Below are positions 52,371 through 64,000 of a stretch of 64,000 nt of DNA, piece by piece; position 1 is the first letter of the stretch; each line of letters starts with the position of its first letter. This DNA is from Lampris incognitus (lineage: Eukaryota > Chordata > Actinopteri > Lampriformes > Lampridae). Under the pieces are notes generated by a model. It had not been told where the DNA came from and did no database searches. It saw nothing but the letters and a program-made list of their open reading frames with translations. The stretch is from NCBI RefSeq assembly GCF_029633865.1, contig NC_079212.1:81188672-81252671 (forward strand). Direction: 5' to 3'. Both the position numbers and the translations under genes were made by a program.

Positions 52371-53755
52371 AAGTCAAGTCAATTTTATTTGTGTAGCCCA
52401 CAAATTACAAATTGGCCTAACTGGGTTTTACAGCAACACAACATCCTGTCTTTAGACCCTCACATCAGATAAGGAGCAACTCCCTGAAAAACTTTAACAG
52501 GGAGAAAAAAATAGGAAGAAACCTCAAGGAGAACAACAGAGGAGGGATCTCTCTCATAAGACAGGCAGACATGTAATGGATGTTGTGTTTACACAATTTA
52601 CACAATACAACATTGAAAGAGGATAACATAATTATAATGGAATCATAAAATATATGAAGAATATGATGAGGAGGATGCCAAGCAGTGTCCAAACACCACC
52701 AGAACAGCCCTGGACCCAAGCCACGCAACCACTATCACCATGTAGGGAAAAGAAAAAAAAATCACATTAGTCACATATCTGAGTAAGAGAGGGATATAAC
52801 ATTGAAACAGGATAACAAAATTATATGGATTTCGGACGTCCAGATAGCATGGCGGTCTATTCCGTTGCCTACCAACAAGGGGACCACCGTTTCGAATCCC
52901 TGTGTTACCTCCGGCTTTGGGCGTCCCTACAAACACAATCGGCCGTGTCTGCGGGTGGGAAGCCGGATGTGGGTATGTGTCCTGGTCACTGCACTAGCAC
53001 CTTCTCTGGTCGGATGGGGCGCTTGTCAGGGGGGAGGGGGAACTGGGGGGAATGGCGTGATCCTCTCACACGCTATGTCCCCCTGGTGACACTCCTCACT
53101 GTCAGGTGAAAATAAGCGGCTGGCGTCTGCACATGTATCGGAGGAGGTATGTGGTAGTCTGCAGCCCTCCCCGGATCGGAAGAGGGGGTGAAGCAGTGAC
53201 CAAGACGTCTCGAAACAGTGGGTTAATTAGCCAAGTACAATTAGGGAGAAAAAAGATAAAAACAATTTTTTAATGTGGATTTATATGATATATAAAAAGA
53301 AAATGTGACGAGAGGGATGCCAAGCAGTGTCCAGGTGGTGACCTCCATCACCACGGAGACCTGGGAGGAGGACAGACTGCATGTGCACACAGGGGAGTCT
53401 CACATCACACCATTCACACGCACAGAAGAAGAGAAAGGAGAAGACATCTTCAGAGAGAGAGAAAAGACATGACAGAAGAGAACAGTATGCAATAGTCAAT
53501 AATCTATGCTCTATCATTTCATCGGCAGAACAGTGGTTGGTAAATTCATTGAGACAGAAACTGAACCGTCATGCAGTACAGGTTGTGAAGCACTCAAAGG
53601 AAACTAATTGTAGGCTAAGGCAAAAAGATGAGTTTTAAGTTTGGATTTAAAGGACTCAACAGACTCAGATTGTCTGATGGCAGCAGGCAGGTTATTCCAC
53701 AAGAATGGGGCCCAATAGGAAAAGGCCCTGCCACCAGCTGACTTCTTTTTAACTC
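52371..53755 (+). repeat. Common teleost interspersed repeat, split by a SINE
   Basis: The stretch resembles a very frequent fish repeat (attttatttgtgtagccc, ggagcaactccctgaaaaac, then later ccaagcagtgtcca and gccctgccaccagctgac). I cannot assign its class. The SINE at 52833-53275 interrupts it. The sequence around atgccaagcagtgtcca occurs on both sides (near 52675 and 53320), suggesting an internal duplication. Confidence 0.55.
52833..53275 (+). repeat. tRNA-derived SINE, complete copy
   Basis: 443 bp with A box (tagcatggcgg) and B box (gtttcgaatcc) near the 5' end and an A/T-rich 3' tail. The 7-bp tggattt at 52826-52832 and 53276-53282 is the probable target duplication. Same family as the split copy at 3268-48021. 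Confidence 0.8.
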
Positions 53756-53945
53756 TAGAACAACCGGGATTTCACTCCTACCTAAAATGACCATGGGCGG
53801 TCAAAATGAAGGTCAGTTTTTAAACTCTATACTCTGTCAAGATACATACCCAATTGAGATATTAACGCATTACAGATGTTAGTATGTCTGTTAAGAAACT
53901 GACACCAAAATTAAAATTTTTCAGATCGTGCTTTAAAATATAGTC

Positions 53946-54670
53946 CACCTATGTGCACTTTCCTCCAGTCTTATACGCCACCCTGTGTTCCGCCCTCTTC
54001 TTGAAATATGTATTCACCACAGTCATTTCCGTCCTTTTCACAAAATCCATCACCATCTGTCCTTCCACATTTCTCTCCTTGACACCATACCTACCCATCA
54101 CCTCCTCATCACCTCTGTTCCCGTCACCAACATGCCCATTGAAGTCCGCTCCAATCACCACTAGCCACTCCTTGGATACACTCTCCACCACTTCATCCAG
54201 CTCACCTCAGAATTCTTTTCTCACAACCAAAGTGTGGGGCTTATGCGCTGATAACATTTATAACATTTATCAACACACCTTCGATTTTCAGCTTCATACT
54301 CATCACTCTGTCTGAAGCTCTCTTCACGTCCAGCGCACTCTTCCTTCAGAATTACCCCTACTCCATTTCTACACCTATCCACAACATGGTAGAAGAGTTT
54401 GAACCCACCTCCAATGCTCCTGGCTTTACTCCCCTTCCACCTGGTCTCTTGCATACACATTATGTCTACCTTCCTTCTCTCCATCATATCAGCCAGCTCT
54501 CTCCTTTTACCAGTCATACTGCCAACATTCAAAGTTCCAACTCTCACCTCCACACTCTACACTTCCTCCTCTCCTACTGCCTCAGGACATAACTTCCCCT
54601 TCTCCTTCATCCAGCAGTCGCATGGTTTCCAACAGTACTGGTGTCGTTGTCGGTAACCCGGGCCTCGACC
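53946..54670 (-). pseudogene. RTE-like LINE fragment: endonuclease N-terminus
   Basis: Two minus-strand open stretches (54553-54221 and 54191-53949) encode an apurinic endonuclease start with LNVGSM, MQETRWKG and, in another frame, [15 protein letters not shown]-clade elements are the best match to this style. The 3' part is missing and the frame is broken near 54210. Confidence 0.7.
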
Positions 54671-54698
54671 TACTACTACTACTACTACTACTACTACT
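54671..54698. repeat. (CTA)n microsatellite, LINE tail
   Basis: About nine TAC/CTA units. Confidence 0.9.
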
Positions 54699-55240
54699 TT
54701 CGGCTGCTCCCGTTAGGGGTCGCCACAGCAGATCATCCATTTCAATTTCTTCCTGTCTTCTGCGTCTTCCTCTGTCACACCAGCCACCTGCATGTCTTCC
54801 CTCACCACATCCGTAAACCTCCTCTTTGGCCTTCCTCTTCTCCTCTTCTCTGGCAGCTCCATATTCAGTATCCTTCTCCCAATGTACCTAGCATCCACAC
54901 ATGTCTAAGCCATCTCAATCTTGTCTCTCTTGCTTTGTCTCCAAATCGTCCAACTTGAGCAGTCCCTCTAATATAATAGTTTCTAATCCTGTCCTTCTTT
55001 GTCACTCCCAGTGAAAATCTTAGCATCTTCAACTCTGCCACCTACAGCTCTGCCTCCTGTCTTTTCGTCAGTGCCACTGTCTCCAAACCATACAACATAG
55101 CTGGTCTCACAACCATCTTGTAAACCTTACCTTTAACTCTTGCTGGTATCCTTCTGTCGCAAATCACTCCTGACACTCTTCTCCACCCACTCCACCCTGC
55201 ATGCACTCTCTTCTTCACCTCTCTACTGTACTCCCTGTTA
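54671..55240 (-). pseudogene. RTE-like LINE fragment: ORF C-terminus and 3' end
   Basis: 54898-54713 encodes the C-terminal tail (RRGRPKRRF to DLLWR-like end, here CCGDP). The 3' end is a (TAG)n tail seen as (CTA)n at 54671-54698. Same family as the 50-bp insert at 35572. Confidence 0.72.
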
Positions 55241-55307
55241 CTTTGGACAGTTCCGGTATAAGTATGATCAGTAAGTAAGTATTATATAAGTAATTATATA
55301 ATTAAAA

Positions 55308-55310
<3 letters not shown>

Positions 55311-55347
<37 letters not shown>
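55311..55347. repeat. (CTA)n microsatellite, LINE tail
   Basis: About twelve TAC units at the 3' end of the LINE copy. Confidence 0.9.
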
Positions 55348-55348
<1 letters not shown>

Positions 55349-55775
55349 TCGGCTACTCCTGTTAGGGGTCGCCACAGCAGATCATCCATTTCCATCTCTT
55401 CCTGTCCTCTGCATCTTCCTCTGTCACACCAGCCACCTGCATGTCTTCCCTCACCACATCCATAAACCTCCTCTTTGGCCTTCTTCTTTTCCTCTTCCCT
55501 GGCAGCTCCATATTCAGCATGCTTCTCCCAATATACCCAGCATCTCTCCTCCGCACATGTCCAAACCATCTCAATCTTGCATCGCTTGTTTTGTCTCCAA
55601 ACTGCCCAACCTGAGCTGTCCCTCTAATATACTCATTCCTAATCCTGTACTTTTTCGTCACTCCCAATGAAAATCTTAGCATCTTCAACTCTGTCACCTC
55701 CAGCTCAGCCCCCTGTCTTTTCGCCAGTGCCACTGTCTCTAAACCATATAACATAGCTGGTCTCACTACCATCCT
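55311..55775 (-). pseudogene. RTE-like LINE fragment: RT C-terminus and 3' end
   Basis: A 145-aa minus-strand stretch (55799-55362) holds the end of the LINE ORF (MLYGLETVALAKRQ to MICCGDP). The (CTA)n tail is at 55311-55347. This copy retains more of the ORF than 54671-55240 and is about 80-90 percent similar to it by eye. Confidence 0.75.
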
Positions 55776-55875
55776 GGGCACTGCATGGCAGCTGCCCACT
55801 GCTCCTAGCTAAACAGCTAGGATGGGTTAAATGCAGAGGAAGAATTTCCCCATGGGGAACAATAAAGTAGTAAAA
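55776..55875 (+). repeat. 3'-tail remnant of another interspersed repeat
   Basis: The stretch ggatgggttaaatgcagagg and the following aatttcccc...aataaagta resemble the 3' ends of common fish LINE/SINE families. Only about 100 bp are left. Confidence 0.45.
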
Positions 55876-58731
55876 ATAAATAAATCTTAAAAGAACACAA
55901 ATGTTTCTTTTAATGGCACAAACAGGCGCAAACTGAGCACAAACAAACGGGACCAGTTTTGAACGATTTGGATGATAATGGGGTGCAAGATGATGTCACT
56001 GCCAACAAAATATAAAGCTTAATATCTCAAAAGCCATAACAGCATGAACAATATTTTGTGCGGTACAAATCGGCACAAATGCAGCACTAACGAATGATAA
56101 TATTTTTATTCATGTTGTAATTACATGGGGTGCCAACTTCACGGAGGTCCCTGTGTGGCCATCTGTCATTCTACTACATACAGGCAACGTCCAAAATTGG
56201 TTATCTTACCCTACAATTGTATTGTGATTTTAACTATCATAATGTGGAAAGGCAATTACTTTTTATGGCTCGAGGCACCTGACGTCTCCCATATTCATCT
56301 ACTAAGGGCTGCCTCCCACATAGTGTTCTGGTCCATTCATTGTACACCTTTGAGTTTGCCACCTTCAACAGCAACTCAATAGTCTTGGCGATGTTCAAAC
56401 CCACCTTCTTTGCACCCATGATTATTTACTTTCCAGTGTTTCAAGTTTCAAGCTAATTTTTCATTTATGAAAGCAACTTTACAATTATTGTCATAATGAA
56501 ATGCTTGTTTTGTTATTTATGAGTACTTGGAGAAGTCAAATTAGAAGACCTGGGTATGTGCAAAAAAAACAAACAACAAAATTACGTACAAAAAAAAATC
56601 AGTCAGTGCAGACTTTGGATGTGCTTTGTTGGACAGTGTGTGCGCTAAAGTAGAGAATGTACAATAGTAAGGTGACATATGCAATGGTATTGTAAGCAGT
56701 ACACTTTTGCAAATGATACATTGTGCAGTCAGTACCAGTAACAAGAATGTACAGGTATTGTGAAAATAGCAGATGGCACAGTTATTGACGGCAACCATAA
56801 TGAAAGCAGTAAAACGTAACAAAAAAGTTTACTGTAAAAGTTGTGCAAATAGTGGTAAACTTGCTCACATAGCAATGAGTGATCAATTTAAGAGTCTTAT
56901 GGCTTGGGGATTAGGGGTATGGAAATTTCTCAGTTCTAATATGCATCGCGATGCGGACATGGCAAATTCTGCATCAATGCAGTGACAGAACATAATCACA
57001 CAAGATTGTGGCCTACTAATGCTGATTGTTGATTTTGCGATCAGATATCGTCGTAGTTACGGCCATAAGTGATGCCGTCTAGCGATTCAGCAACATTGTA
57101 TCCATGATCTGCAGGGCAGCGCCCGGGATACAATATATATATATATATCAGCAATCGCCGATTGTTGGGCTGAGGGTGACTGGTAGGAGAATGTTGACAT
57201 ATCGCCCAACCTTAGGCACCACTAGGAGTGGAGCCTGTGGCTTAATTAGACTCAACACCGCAAATCTCACACGGCCTGGACACAGAAAGGATTGACAGAT
57301 TGATAGCGCTTTCTCAATTCTGTGGGTGGTGGTGCATTGCCGTTCTTAGTTGGTGGAGCAGTTTGTCTGGTTAATTCCAATATTGAACGAGAGTCTGGCA
57401 TGCTAACTAGTTATGCAGCCCCGTGCAGTCGGTGTCCAACTTATTTAGCCACCCAAGATAGAGCAATAACAGGTCTTGGATGCCCTTAGATGCCCGGAGC
57501 TGCACGCACGCCACACAGGGGCAGATCAGTGTGTGTTTACCCTCCACTGATCCTGATCCCCATCACAAGTGGGGTTCAGCTGATTACCTGCGCATCTCAG
57601 CGGAGTTTGTGACGTTTGCTGCTTTTAGGAAGTGCCTTGTCTTAGAGCTGCTATGTGAAAACCTTATTTTGGTAGATTACAGCACACTTGTAATGCAATG
57701 CACAAGGATTTATGTTTTGTTTTTGTAATCTTTATGTACTGAGGTGGGTCATATAGATACTGGTATTGAAAAGATGCAGCTTTTTATAGCTTTTTTGGAC
57801 TGTTTTAGTCTAATTTTTGAAAGCATTTTCAAAATGAAAAGGGAGTTCATATTTAGCTGACTGCTTGTATTTGGCTATACAAATAAAATGAACTTGACTT
57901 GACTCGTATTAATTGATGAAAAAATAGCCATGTACAGTAATATGGAAAATTGAGGAATGCGATACATTGAGATGCGTCATGCGATCAAAACGATGACAGT
58001 TGAATTGTAGTTGAACCGTGAGGCCTGTCATGGCAGTCATTTAATTCCACTCATAGATTAAATGAGGAGTGAGACAAACATCTCTTACAGTATTGTCACA
58101 CTTTAATATGTTCATGAACAGACGCACAAGCCTAGATACTTAAGTGTGTGCCCTGATCTCAGAGCCCACTGCCTTTATACCTTGCAGCACAAAGTGCTTA
58201 GTTATGCTTATTGTCATGATCACAATGGTATGTACCTAGAGTTTCTCCCTAATCCTGTTTGGAAGCTGTAGCTCATCTTCATTGCTGGACTGGCATCCTA
58301 ATGGATAACAGAACTTGCTGAAAGAGTTCATTGGTCAGGTTTCCCCTCATAGGTCAGGTTTCCCCCCTTCCAGCTTGTAATTCTCCAGGACCATTCCTTC
58401 AGACCTTGTTACACTCGAGTGAGTTTCCCACAAATTGCTCTGCCATCAACCAACAGGCCTTCACTAGTTAACATAGTAGAACTAGTGGCACTCTATGGTA
58501 CCACCTTTGACCTGCTCCACATGAGCCCCAAGCATCCATTCAAGCATTGTGAACATAATATATCTGATACGTGGTCAAAGATTAAAGTAAGCAAACATCA
58601 TATATGAGTTGCCCTCACAGGCCACTGAAGACTCACACCTCTATTGGGGATTGAGGCAGGAGGTGATGCTGCCCATCCTCACCACCTGGGGTCCAGTGGT
58701 CAGAAAGTACAGTATCCAGTTACAGATGTAC
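55876..58731. other. No recognised gene
   Basis: About 2.9 kb, probably stx16 intron. I see only a short (TA)n run at 57133-57148 and short open stretches without known motifs. No splice-flanked exon resembling syntaxin-16 was found here. Confidence 0.4.
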
Positions 58732-59483
58732 TGTTACATATCACGAATGAAGACCAAAGGCCAGTGTAGCGAAACCCAAAGGACAGACAGACACAGAGCA
58801 CAGAGAAAACCCAAAGGCAATTTTAATGTAGGAAACTAAACAACACTGCCACAGGGATGATAACAGGGGAATCTCAGGTGGGGATTGTTGTGACGATGTG
58901 TGTGCGCCTGGCTACCAAAGTTCGAATCCGTAGAGCGAGGGGTTGTCCGAGGAAGTCCGGGTCCGAGATCCAGGCAGTCAAGTCCGAAGGGAGGGGTCCA
59001 GGGAGAGAGAGGTGGAGGGAGATCGCTGGAGAGGTTCGGGGAAAACGTGATGGTAGCTGGGGATGAGGAGCGAGGGAGACTCGGGGAGCCGTGGGAGTTG
59101 CGGAGGGAGAGTCTTGAGAGAAACGAAAACAGCGAGATGAAACACAGAAAACAGGAGCAAAGGAGTTAGATACTGAGAAACAAAACAACAGTGTGGGAAT
59201 AGGCACAAGAAAAGGGTAAGCAGGAACATCACTGAAATAGGCTTGTCAGAGCTTTACCGCAGGGTTCAGTACGTCGAGTGCAGAGAGGCATTCTGGGAGG
59301 CTTCTTGTAGAGGGCTGCCTGATTGCCGCAGATGTGCCTGATAGATGATGGCAAACACCTAGTGCAGCACAGCGCTCGTCTCCTCAGAGCACGAACCGAG
59401 CGCTCGGATGTTTCCGGCACATCCGAGCTGGGGGAGTGGCTTGAACATGCCGGGGAGGCAGCTCGGGCGGTGTAGCCACAACA
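58732..59483 (-). repeat. 3' LTR of H
   Basis: 752 bp, TGTTGTGG...GTAACA on the minus strand, with similarity to the LTRs of F throughout (for example the inner 200 bp near 59250-59480). Confidence 0.87.
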
Positions 59484-60781
59484 GGACCCCCCCCCCTCCT
59501 ACGGGAGACACCGGGGGACTGTCCGATGGTGTTGGGGTAGGCCCGATAGAACTCCTTCAGGAGTGCAGGGTCGGCCAGGTAGGATCGGGGCACCCAGCTG
59601 CGATCCTCAGGCCCGTAACCAACCCAGTCCACCAGGTATTGGTAACCCTGGCGGCGAATGGCGAGCATTCGGTTGATGTCCCAGAACAAATTGCCACCGT
59701 GGAGGACCCTGAGAGGTGGAGGAGCTTGGACAGGGGGAGACAAGGGGTTGGAGGCTACCGGTTTGAGGCGAGAGACGTGAAACACAGGATGGATCTTAAG
59801 TGAGGCATGGAGGAAGAGACGTACCGCAGAGGGGTTGATGATGCGGTCAGTGGTGTAGGGACCGACGTAGCGAGGCACCAGCTTCCGGGAGAGTGTCAGG
59901 AGGGGGAGGTCCCGGGCCAGTAGCCACACCCTCTGGCCAGGACGATAGGCCGGGGCTGACACTCTCCGGCGGTTGGCGCCATACCGGGACCGCTCTGTGG
60001 CCTGCAACATAGCGGCCCGGGCAGTCTTCCAGATGCGATGGCACTGGTGGAGATGGGCCCTGGTTGATGGGACCGCCACCTCCAACACCTGACAGGGAAA
60101 CAGATAGGGTTGGTAACCGAGGGAGCACTCAAAGGGGGACAAACCGGTAGCAGAACTCTCCATGGTGTTCAGGGAATACTCCACCCCGGGTAGATGCTTG
60201 CTCCAGGAGGCGGGGTTACTGGTGGTGACGCAACGCAAGGCTGCCTCCAGGGCTTGGTTGGCCCGCTCCGCCTGCCCATTGGTCTGGGGGTGGTATCCGG
60301 AGGAGAGACTGACTGTGGCCCCAATCCCCTTACAGAAGGCCTGCCACAGCTTAGAAGTGAACTGGGGACCACGGTCGGAGACTATGTCCTGAGGGATCCC
60401 ATGGAGACGGATAACATGGGAGATGAGGAGGTCCACCATCTCAGCCGCAGAGGGGAGCTTGGGAAGGGCGACAAAATGGACAGCCTTAGAGAACCTGTCA
60501 ACATTGGTCAAGATAGTATCATTACCATGGGACACGGGGAGGCCAGTCACGAAGTCCAAGGCAATGTGTGACCAAGGTCGACCGGGGACAGGGAGGAGGT
60601 GAAGGAGGCCCGCCGGCAGGCGATGGGTAGCCTTACTGCAGGCACAGGTCGGGCAGGCGGCCACGAACTCCTTTGTGTCTGCCTCCATACTGGGCCACCA
60701 GAAGCGTCTGCGGATGAGTGCCACCGTCCGCTGGACGCCGGGATGGCAGGCGAACCGGCTGGAGTGCCCCCACTCCAGCAC
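59484..60781 (-). pseudogene. pol: H integrase and chromodomain
   Basis: A 465-aa open stretch with integrase zinc finger ([14 protein letters not shown] to CPTCACSK), DDE core ([23 protein letters not shown]), C-terminal module and chromodomain ([22 protein letters not shown]). It is the best-preserved part of H. RNase H upstream is in other frames. Confidence 0.85.
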
Positions 60782-61475
60782 CTGGGCACAAATAGGCGAT
60801 TCCAGGTTCTGTTGCCTGGTTCAGGCTGGGAGTGGAGTGCTGAGCTCTTCTCACCACCGATTCGATAGCCCAGGTGATGGCACCCACCACCTGGGCAAGT
60901 GGAAGGATGGTGTCAGGGGTGTCCGGTGCGTCAGGGGACCCCTCTGGAAACAGGTGGGAGAGGGCATCTGCTCTGACGTTCTTGGAACCTGGGCGGTAGA
61001 TGGGGGTTAAGTTGAGCCGGCTGAAAAAGAGAACCCAGCTCGCCTGCCGGGGGTTAAGCCTCTTCGCCGTCATATAGGTCAGATTCTTGTGGTCTGACCA
61101 CACAACGAACGGCTGCTTCGCTCCTTCCAACCTCTTCACTCCTCCAGGCCGGCATGGACCGCCAGCAACTCCCTGTTGCCGATGTCATAATTCCTCTCTG
61201 CTGGACTGAAATGCCGCGAGAGGAAGGTGCACGGGTGGACTTTGTGGTCCTCCGACCACTGGGAGAGGACGCCTCCGATGCCCATGTCCGATGCATCCAC
61301 CTCAACGATGAACTGCTTGGACGGGTCAGGGTAAGTGAGCACTGGAGCTGTCATAAACAGTCCCTTCAAGGCCGAGAAAGCAGCCTCCACCTCCGGGGTC
61401 CAAGAGAAGTGGTGGAGGCTAGTGCAGTGAGGGGGGCGGCAACTCGGCTGAACCCCCTGAAGAAGCGGCGATTAA
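60633..61475 (-). pseudogene. pol: H RNase H region
   Basis: 61390-61136 holds the RNase H start ([14 protein letters not shown]), 61139-60633 the later part ([26 protein letters not shown]). The frames are separated by small indels near 61430, 61140 and 60800. Confidence 0.8.
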
Positions 61476-62128
61476 AAATTGGCAAACCTGAGGGAGCGCC
61501 AGTGTTGCGCCCTGTCGGTAGGCCGCACCCACTCCTCCACCGCTCGGATCTTCCTGTGGTCGGTGCAGGTGTGCCCCTTCTCCACAATGTGGCCGAGAAA
61601 TTCCACAGAGGCAGAGTGGAACACGCACTTCTCAGCCTTCACAAACAGCCTGTTCTCCAGTAGCCATTGGAGGACCAGGCGGACATGCTGGTGGTGTTCC
61701 TCCTCCGTCCAGGAGAACACAAGGATATCATCCAGGTATACCACCACAAACACGTTTAGCATGTCCCGCAACATGTCATTGACCAGCGCTTGGAAAATGG
61801 CCGGGGCATTGGTGAGGCCAAAGAGTATGATGAGGTACTCAAAATGCCCTAGGTGCATGTTAAAGGCCGTCTTCCGTTTGTCACCCTCACAAATACGCAC
61901 CAAATGGTATGCACTGCGTAGGTCTAATTTAGTGAACACCGTGGCGTGAGTGAGTGGCTCGAAAGTGGAACTCATAAGGGGAAGTGGATACTTATTTTTA
62001 ACAGTGATGTAATTTAACTGACGATAATCTATACAGGGCCTCAAGCTGCCATCCTTCTTCGCCTTCTTCGGGGCTGGGGCCACTGGACGGAGAGAGAGCA
62101 GAGTGAAGGCAGTTGGCATGACATGCAA
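61472..62128 (-). pseudogene. pol: H reverse transcriptase
   Basis: 218 aa with [38 protein letters not shown] and catalytic YLDDILVF. The N-terminal end is joined to protease-linker sequence by a deletion relative to F. This copy shows what F has lost. Confidence 0.83.
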
Positions 62129-62726
62129 CGCTCCAACCCAATATCCGTCCAGTGGACCATGAATTGTGGGGATCGTGCCGTTCCAACCATGGTCTACCTA
62201 AAACTAGGGGCACTGCAGGGGTGTGCAAGACCAAAAAACGCATAGTCTCTACGTGATTACCTGAAAGAGTGAGCATGAGAGAAGCTGTGCTGTGCGTAAT
62301 CCTACCGAGTGAACCACCATCTAAGGCTTGGGCTGTGAGGGGAGTCTCAAGGGGGACGAGTGGAATGTTGGCTTGCCGGGCCAGCGAGATATCAATCAAA
62401 CACTCGTCTGACCCTGAATCTAACAGTGCGCTGATAGAAAGTGATTCCCTGTCCCATGTGAGAGTGACAGGAAACAACTGGTTGTGCTCCTTTTTGGACT
62501 GGGGCAGGGGGGTCAAGTTCATTAGGACACCCCCCCACTAGTGAGTCTGGTCTTTGTGGGTGAGTCGGGGAGCTCGGATGTAATGGCCTGACTTCCTACA
62601 GTAGAGACAGAGTCGGTCACGCATCCTCTGCTCCCGCTCCTCCAGTGGAAGCCATGACCGACCCAACTGCATAGGCTCCTCCTCAGATCTGGATGTAGAT
62701 GATGCTGGGGGTAAGATTGGGGACAT
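61998..62726 (-). pseudogene. pol: H protease and end of gag
   Basis: 62522-61998 has the protease with LLDSGSDECL. 62726-62538 has the end of Gag with a damaged zinc knuckle (CLYCRKSGHYI, last cysteine missing). A frame break lies near 62530. Confidence 0.78.
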
Positions 62727-63359
62727 GATAGGGTGGAGACCGGAGAGTGGCTGTGGGATGCTGGAACAGGGGATCCGCTGGTAGTTCGGGCGGGGCTAGG
62801 TCTATGGGAGACTCTGGTACATTGAGTGTGCCCAACTGAGGGCTCTTCCAGTGAACAGGGATATCACCAGGGCTACCTTAGCCTCCCCCGTCCTATACCT
62901 GGCTGGCTGGTGTTTGAACAGGAGCTAACACTTACCGAGAAAACCTCTGCACTGCTCGAACTCCCCACCGAAGGCTTTCGAACAGGGGAGGTTAGGCTCA
63001 ACAGGAGGATCATGATACGGTTGACTGGAGGGAGGCTCGGAGGGACTGGGAGCTGGAGCTGGGCTGGGGTCAGAGACTGGGGTCAGAGCAGGATGATCGC
63101 TGATCTTGGATGCTGCCACTGTCAGAGCAGCGATCTGCGCGGAGAGTGAAGCAAGGGTGCTCGCCGAGGTACGCGAGTTAGCCTGGAGCCCGCTGATTTC
63201 TCCAGTGATCTGGGAGAAAGCAGTGCTAAGCTCAGAATAGAGTTGGGTGAGTTGAGTGCTGTGGTCCTTTACCACTACCTCGAGAGCCATAGGGTTCTGG
63301 GGCTTAGGGGCTATAGCTGCCTGAGCGACCGCCTGCCCCTCGGGTTTGCTTTGGCTCAT
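62727..63359 (-). pseudogene. gag: H gag N-terminal part
   Basis: 63359-62925 (144 aa) starts with ATG, has the coiled-coil-like N-terminus (QLTQLYSELSTAFSQITGEI) and ends in the capsid start (EFEQCRGFLGKC). Compared with F, several hundred bases of capsid are deleted near 62820-62900. Confidence 0.8.
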
Positions 63360-63375
63360 TCTGGCTTTGAAGTTC

Positions 63376-64000
63376 TGTTACATATCACGAATGAAGACCA
63401 GAGGCCAGTGTAGTGAAACCCAAAGGACAGACAGACACGGAGCACCGAGAAAACCCGAAGGCGATTTTAATGTTGGAAAATAAATAACGCTGCCGCATGG
63501 ATGATAACAGTGGAATCTCAGGTGGGGGTTGTTGTGACGATGTGCATGCACCTGGCTACCAAAGTCCGTATCCGTAAAGCGAGCAGTTGTCCGTGGAAGT
63601 CCGGGTCCGAGATCCAGGAAGTCAAGTCTGAAGGGAGGGGTCCAGGGAGAGCGATGCGGAGGGAGATCGCTGGAGAGGTTCGGGGAAAACGTGATGTTCG
63701 CTGGGGATGAGGAGCGAGGGAGACTCGGGGAGCCGGGGAAGTTGCGGAGGGAGAGTCTTGAGAGAAACGAAAACAGCGAGACGAAACACAGGAAACGGGA
63801 ACAAAGGAGTTAGATACTGAGGAACAAAACAGCGTGGGAATGAGAAAAGGGTAAGCAGGAAAATCACTGGAATAGGCTTGTCACAGCTTTACCGCAGGGT
63901 TCAGTATGTCGAAGCACAGAGACGCGTTCTGGGAGGCTTCTTGTAGAGGGCTGCCTGATTGCCGCAGGTGTGCCTGATAGATGATGGCAAACACCTGGTG
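63376..64000 (-). repeat. 5' LTR of H (partial)
   Basis: Matches 58732-59363 with numerous differences, so H is older than the nested elements. The 16-nt leader at 63360-63375 has a decayed self-primer core: ACTTCAAAGC against ATGTCGAAGC in this LTR (63906-63915), 7 of 10. Confidence 0.85.

Larger units (their letters stand above)
58732..64000 (-). mobile_element. H: Ty3/gypsy chromovirus, degenerate, 5' LTR cut by the window
   Basis: A 752-bp LTR (58732-59483) and the first 625 bp of the other (63376-64000) bracket a minus-strand element with the same leader and domain order as F. The C-run at 59486-59496 is the polypurine tract on the minus strand. Gag, protease, RT, RNase H and integrase are split into many frames. 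H is about as similar to F as one would expect for members of one family. The right flank, and so the target duplication, is outside the window. Confidence 0.88.

Noticed and set aside
56773..56985. Small plus-strand ORF with a CKSC motif
   Set aside because: 70 codons, no homologue recognised, no splice or promoter context.
58605..58731. G/C-richer stretch that might be an exon
   Set aside because: No frame matches syntaxin-16 or another protein I know, and no clear acceptor/donor pair.

Overview
This window is vertebrate genomic DNA, almost certainly from a teleost fish. The only host coding sequence I can support is the first coding exon of syntaxin-16 (stx16, + strand, 49934-50065). Nearly everything else is retrotransposon: one Ty1/copia element, eight Ty3/gypsy elements, two solo LTRs, a complete L1/Tx1-like LINE, three pieces and one tiny insert of an RTE-like LINE, and two copies of a tRNA-derived SINE.

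Layout. 1-3111: a Ty1/copia element whose 5' LTR starts before the window. 3268-48021: one SINE split in two by a LINE on the minus strand (3350-47732, 20-bp target duplication on both sides). The LINE is only about 5.4 kb long but is spread over 44 kb because five later insertions sit inside it: G1 (3991-9158), a solo LTR (9295-9715), a second solo LTR (10073-24329), F (24618-34661) and E (36934-45986). These hosts carry further insertions. Element B (10279-23832) is in the second solo LTR and itself holds A (10348-14763) and C (16774-21223). G (29250-33681) is in F. D (37105-41884) is in the 3' LTR of E. The deepest stack has five layers: SINE, LINE, solo LTR, B, A. Target duplications let almost every layer be ordered in time.

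Element classes. G1, F, H (58732 to window end) and the solo LTR at 10073 are chromodomain (chromoviral) elements with a 16-nt leader and a signature of self-priming like Tf1/sushi elements. A and E have tRNA-Trp primer sites and 4-bp target duplications, as in the CsRn1 clade. B, D and G have tRNA-Leu-type primer sites. C has a tRNA-Ser-type site overlapping its gag start codon. The copia element has a primer site for the anticodon arm of initiator tRNA-Met, inside its reading frame. G is the only element that looks fully intact: identical LTRs, full gag, full pol. A, D and E have nearly identical LTRs but carry one or two inactivating changes each.

48022-58731 is the non-nested part: stx16 exon 1 with two tandem in-frame splice donors, a diverged tandem duplication, a common teleost repeat split by the second SINE, RTE-like LINE pieces with (CTA)n tails, and about 2.9 kb with nothing recognisable. 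The remaining stx16 exons are not visible. If the gene continues to the right, H lies antisense in its first intron.
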